This document shows, one piece after another, positions 33,640 through 36,275 of a stretch of 36,275 bases of DNA (its first letter is position 1; each line of letters begins with the position of its first letter). The notes beneath the pieces were generated by a model. It was not told the DNA's origin, did not search any database, and was given only the letters and a program-made list of their open reading frames with translations. Location of the stretch: positions 1 through 36,275 of the forward strand of contig JAUCGI010000041.1 of assembly GCA_030378035.1 (NCBI GenBank). Direction: 5' to 3'. This stretch comes from Desulfobacterales bacterium HSG2. GTDB taxonomy: Bacteria; Desulfobacterota; Desulfobacteria; Desulfobacterales; 4be13. A program made the position numbers and the translations under genes.

Positions 33640-34413
33640 ATGGACACAGAACATCTGAAAAAACTGCTCAGGCAGGTTCAAACTGGCCAAATGAATTTAT
33701 ATGACGCCATGCAAAAGCTAAAGCGTCTCCCTTTTGAAGATATCGGCTATGCCAAGATTGATAATCACCGGTGTATGAGAACCGGTGTTCCCGAGGTGAT
33801 TTACTGCGAGGGAAAGAGCATTCCGCAAATACAGGGCATTGTCAAAAGAATGTCCGGTCATCATCATAACATACTGGCCACCCGGGCAGCCCCTGAGATA
33901 TTTGAAGCAATCCGGGAAACGAAGATCGAATGCGAGTATCATGAACTGGCCCGGATCGTGGTGATTAATCCTCAGCCAAAAGTGAAAGTCGGCAATATCG
34001 CTGTCGTGAGCGCGGGGACTTCGGATATTCCGGTAGCTGAAGAAGCAGTGATCACCGCAGAAACCCTCGGAAATCAGGTAAACCGCATTTATGATGTGGG
34101 AGTGGCAGGAATTCACCGGCTCCTCAATTCCTGCGATGCGCTTTTCGAGGCCAATGTCTCTGTCGTTGTTGCGGGCATGGAAGGGGCCCTCGCCAGCGTT
34201 GTGGGCGGACTGGTCGCCTGTCCGGTCATCGGCGTGCCGACCAGCATCGGCTACGGAGCCAGTTTCGGCGGCATTGCCGCGCTCCTCAGCATGTTGAACA
34301 GTTGCGCGTCAGGCGTATCTGTGGTAAATATTGACAACGGCTTTGGTGCGGGGTATCAGGCCAGTCTGATTAACAGGGCGGTTGATGGGTCTCAGTTGAC
34401 GGTTGACGGTTGA
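33640..34413 (+). CDS. larB: LarB, nickel-pincer cofactor biosynthesis (carboxylase/hydrolase)
   Basis: A 257-aa protein. L-P-F-E-D-I-G-Y-A-K-I-D-N-H-R and G-V-P-E-V-I-Y-C-E-G-K are family signatures of the N-terminal half. The C-terminal PurE-like half has A-T-R-A, V-V-S-A-G-T-S-D-I-P-V-A-E-E-A, A-G-M-E-G-A-L-A-S-V-V-G-G-L and P-T-S-I-G-Y-G. In Lactiplantibacillus LarB carboxylates nicotinate adenine dinucleotide and hydrolyses it, the first step of the nickel-pincer nucleotide of lactate racemase and related enzymes. larA, larC and larE are not in the window. The final S-Q-L-T-V-D-G residues are encoded by a TTGACGG heptamer run, so the C-terminus has been altered by a short-word repeat. 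GGGAGAG lies upstream of the ATG. Confidence 0.93.
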   Translation: MDTEHLKKLLRQVQTGQMNLYDAMQKLKRLPFEDIGYAKIDNHRCMRTGVPEVIYCEGKSIPQIQGIVKRMSGHHHNILATRAAPEIFEAIRETKIECEYHELARIVVINPQPKVKVGNIAVVSAGTSDIPVAEEAVITAETLGNQVNRIYDVGVAGIHRLLNSCDALFEANVSVVVAGMEGALASVVGGLVACPVIGVPTSIGYGASFGGIAALLSMLNSCASGVSVVNIDNGFGAGYQASLINRAVDGSQLTVDG

Positions 34414-34417
34414 CGGG
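34393..34417. repeat. TTGACGG heptamer run at the larB stop
   Basis: Three tandem copies of TTGACGG span the last codons and stop of larB. This parallels the TTAAGGG run at the nqrC stop and the palindromic repeats at the ends of res, GIY-YIG and the 140-aa gene. Confidence 0.8.
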
Positions 34418-34562
34418 ACGGTGAGGAATAATTGTTGGGAATTTGGGCGGAATGATGAGGAATGAAACCAGAATAAGGAACTGTAATGAAAAGTAAACTG
34501 ACTCTCCGCTCACGCCATAACACACGGAGCGGAAACAATGAGACAACACAAAGGAGAAAAAA

Positions 34563-36275
34563 ATGAAATACCCCCTGCGGGAAAAGATCGGATATCCCGA
34601 ACTGTTTGTGGGCCGGGAAAAAGAGTCTGAGGATCTGGACAAATGGATCGCCAATATCCCGAAAAAACTGTCCATATCCAGAGTGATCCTTGCCCGCCGC
34701 AAAAGCGGAAAGACCGCCATTGTGCAGCGTCTGTTCAACCGCCTATGGAGTGACAACGGGGACGTGATTCCGTTTTATTTCGACATCGGAGAAAACAAAA
34801 TCTGGTATCCGATGTTTGCCATGGATTACTACCGGGCGTTTGCCTCGCAGTATATCTCTTTTCTGGAAAGAGATGAGAGCCTGGTCCGGCGACCCCTTTC
34901 TCTGGAGAAAATCAGAGAATACGGTCTGGCCAACTCTGTCGATGTCCTGGCCGAGGATGCGGATTCCATTCTTCATGACAAAAAGGAGGGATTTCACGAC
35001 CTGATGTGGAAGACCGCCTATTCCGCCCCTCACCGCATGGCGGACGTGTATGATCAGCGGATTCTGGTGATGCTGGATGAGTTTCAGAATCTCGCCGGGT
35101 ATGTGTACCCCGATCCCCATTATCAGACCGGTGTGATTGAGACGATGCCCGGGAGTTTTCATTCCGTGGTCGAATCGAAAATCGCCCCCATGCTGGTAAC
35201 CGGTTCTTATGTCAGTTGGCTGCTCGAGATCGCGGGAAAATACCTCCAGGCCGGCCGCTTGGACGAATGGCATATTACGCCCTATCTCACACCGGAGAAA
35301 GGACTGGATGCGGTGTACGGATATGCCCGGGTTTACAACGAACCGGTCACAAACGAGACGGCATTCCTTATTAATCAGCTCTGCATGTCCGATCCGTTCT
35401 TCATCGCCTGTGTGATACAGAGCAGATACGGGGAGAGAAAGCTGGATACGGAAAAAGGGGTGATCGAAACATTTAATTATGAAATCACGGATCGCCGCTC
35501 CCGGATGTCCAAGACGTGGAACGAGTACATCCAGCTAACCCTGAAAAAAGTGAATGACCGGTATGCCAAGCAGATGCTTCTGCATCTCAGCAAACATTCC
35601 GAGCGGTACTGGACCCATAAGGATATTAAGAACAAACTGCAAATCGGTCTCAGCCCTGATGAGATTAAGAAAAGACTCATCCTCCTCGTGGAGGCGGATG
35701 TCATCGAATGGGGGAGTTCCGACATTCAGTTCCGGGGCCTGCGGGACGGCACGCTCAACCTGATCCTGAGAAACCGGTTTGAGGAGGAGATCGAAGGCTT
35801 TGCCCCCGATCTCAGGCAGGAGGCGCATGAGCAGATCACGGAACTGAAGAGGGAGAAGAAGCGTCTCCGGGGAATGCTGAGCCATCTCACCGGAAAGTTT
35901 GCGGAATATCAGCTCGCCACGGCGTTCCGGTCGAAAAAGCGGTTTGCGCTGTCGGACTATTTTGCCGGGGTGGGAGACACGGCCCGGCTGAATATCATCC
36001 GTGTCAGTCAGCGGGTGCCCCTCCAGCGTGAGAACGGGAAAAATATGGAATTGGACGTGGTTGCGGAATCGGACTGCGGCCGGGTGGCCGTGGTCGAGGT
36101 GAAGAAGTGGAAGAAGCCGGTTGGCAGAAGCGCTGTCGAGGATTTTGTTGAGAAGCTCGAAGTTTATGCGGAGAGTGTTCCGGGAAAAAGAGTCCTGCCG
36201 GCGTTTCTCTCTCTGGGCGGATTTGCGGGTGACGCCGTGCGGCTCTGTGAGGAGCGGGGCATCGGAACGGCAGAG
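34563..36275 (+). CDS. AAA ATPase with C-terminal PD-(D/E)XK-like nuclease domain (3' end outside window)
   Basis: 571 codons are visible and the frame runs off the window. AAAGGAGAAA precedes the ATG. The N-terminus resembles archaeal-type/STAND-like ATPases: F-V-G-R-E-K-E, then a P-loop A-R-R-K-S-G-K-T (44-51) whose first Gly is Ala, and Walker B V-M-L-D-E-F-Q (D172, E173). A helical and winged-helix-like middle follows, with a short coiled coil (E-L-K-R-E-K-K-R-L-R). The C-terminus has E-L-D-V-V-A-E (D498) and V-V-E-V-K-K-W (E512, K514), a PD-(D/E)XK core. ATPases of this type are common in defence-like loci of environmental bacteria, with unknown targets. A signal-peptide-free, soluble protein is predicted. 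The substitution in the P-loop may weaken nucleotide binding. Confidence 0.85.
   Translation, partial: MKYPLREKIGYPELFVGREKESEDLDKWIANIPKKLSISRVILARRKSGKTAIVQRLFNRLWSDNGDVIPFYFDIGENKIWYPMFAMDYYRAFASQYISFLERDESLVRRPLSLEKIREYGLANSVDVLAEDADSILHDKKEGFHDLMWKTAYSAPHRMADVYDQRILVMLDEFQNLAGYVYPDPHYQTGVIETMPGSFHSVVESKIAPMLVTGSYVSWLLEIAGKYLQAGRLDEWHITPYLTPEKGLDAVYGYARVYNEPVTNETAFLINQLCMSDPFFIACVIQSRYGERKLDTEKGVIETFNYEITDRRSRMSKTWNEYIQLTLKKVNDRYAKQMLLHLSKHSERYWTHKDIKNKLQIGLSPDEIKKRLILLVEADVIEWGSSDIQFRGLRDGTLNLILRNRFEEEIEGFAPDLRQEAHEQITELKREKKRLRGMLSHLTGKFAEYQLATAFRSKKRFALSDYFAGVGDTARLNIIRVSQRVPLQRENGKNMELDVVAESDCGRVAVVEVKKWKKPVGRSAVEDFVEKLEVYAESVPGKRVLPAFLSLGGFAGDAVRLCEERGIGTAE

Overview
The window reads as chromosomal DNA of a Gram-negative, probably anaerobic and environmental bacterium, most likely one of the Desulfobacterota (Desulfobacterales such as Desulfonema-like filamentous sulfate reducers). 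This is an inference from gene content: an NqrA with two 4Fe-4S motifs, very large dockerin/cadherin/beta-helix surface proteins, many AAA/conflict genes, LarB, and dense families of short interspersed repeats. No rRNA, tRNA or CRISPR array was seen. Every convincing gene lies on the + strand.

Region 1 (1-10.3 kb) is a defence/conflict island. It holds the C-terminus of a type III-like restriction enzyme (Res), a GIY-YIG nuclease, a DUF3782-type coiled-coil nuclease and a beta-class type III-like DNA methyltransferase (Mod). Next come a small antitoxin-like protein overlapping a RelE-domain/UvrD helicase fusion, then a translationally coupled cluster of a small ORF, an unrecognised 264-aa protein and a KGGVGR-type P-loop ATPase with a TPR tail. 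The genes are separated by, and in places contain in frame, copies of a palindromic repeat (core TTCGRCAAGCTCAGGG or TTGAGCTTGYCGAA). The target-recognition part of Mod is sharply AT-rich compared with its flanks.

Region 2 (10.3-15.2 kb) holds a soluble histidine kinase, a stand-alone receiver protein and a frameshifted PIN-like gene. A 178-bp MITE-like element with terminal inverted repeats and a perfect 8-bp target duplication sits between kinase and receiver. About 1.8 kb of gene-free, hairpin-rich DNA follows, including a decayed copy of the histidine-kinase start region.

Region 3 (15.2-20.7 kb) encodes a membrane-anchored dynamin-like GTPase, then nqrA, nqrB and nqrC of a sodium-pumping NADH:quinone oxidoreductase. 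nqrD, nqrE and nqrF are not downstream. Arrays of degenerate hexamers (GTGAAC, GTTCAC, GTKCAA, TTTAAG) separate the GTPase from nqrA and nqrA from nqrB.

Region 4 (20.7-33.6 kb) is dominated by a 4076-aa secreted protein built from beta-helix, Calx-beta, pilin-like, cadherin, RTX-like and dockerin modules. It is preceded by a consensus sigma-54 promoter and, 100-150 bp further upstream, tandem 16-bp palindromes that look like activator sites. A rho-independent terminator follows it. Region 5 (33.6 kb to the end) has larB and a truncated AAA ATPase with a C-terminal PD-(D/E)XK-like nuclease domain.

The leading candidates for something undescribed are the KGGVGR cluster next to the RelE-UvrD fusion, the HK-RR-PIN module, and the CTGATTATAACGCC element family that appears to carry or abut short-word repeat arrays inside operons.
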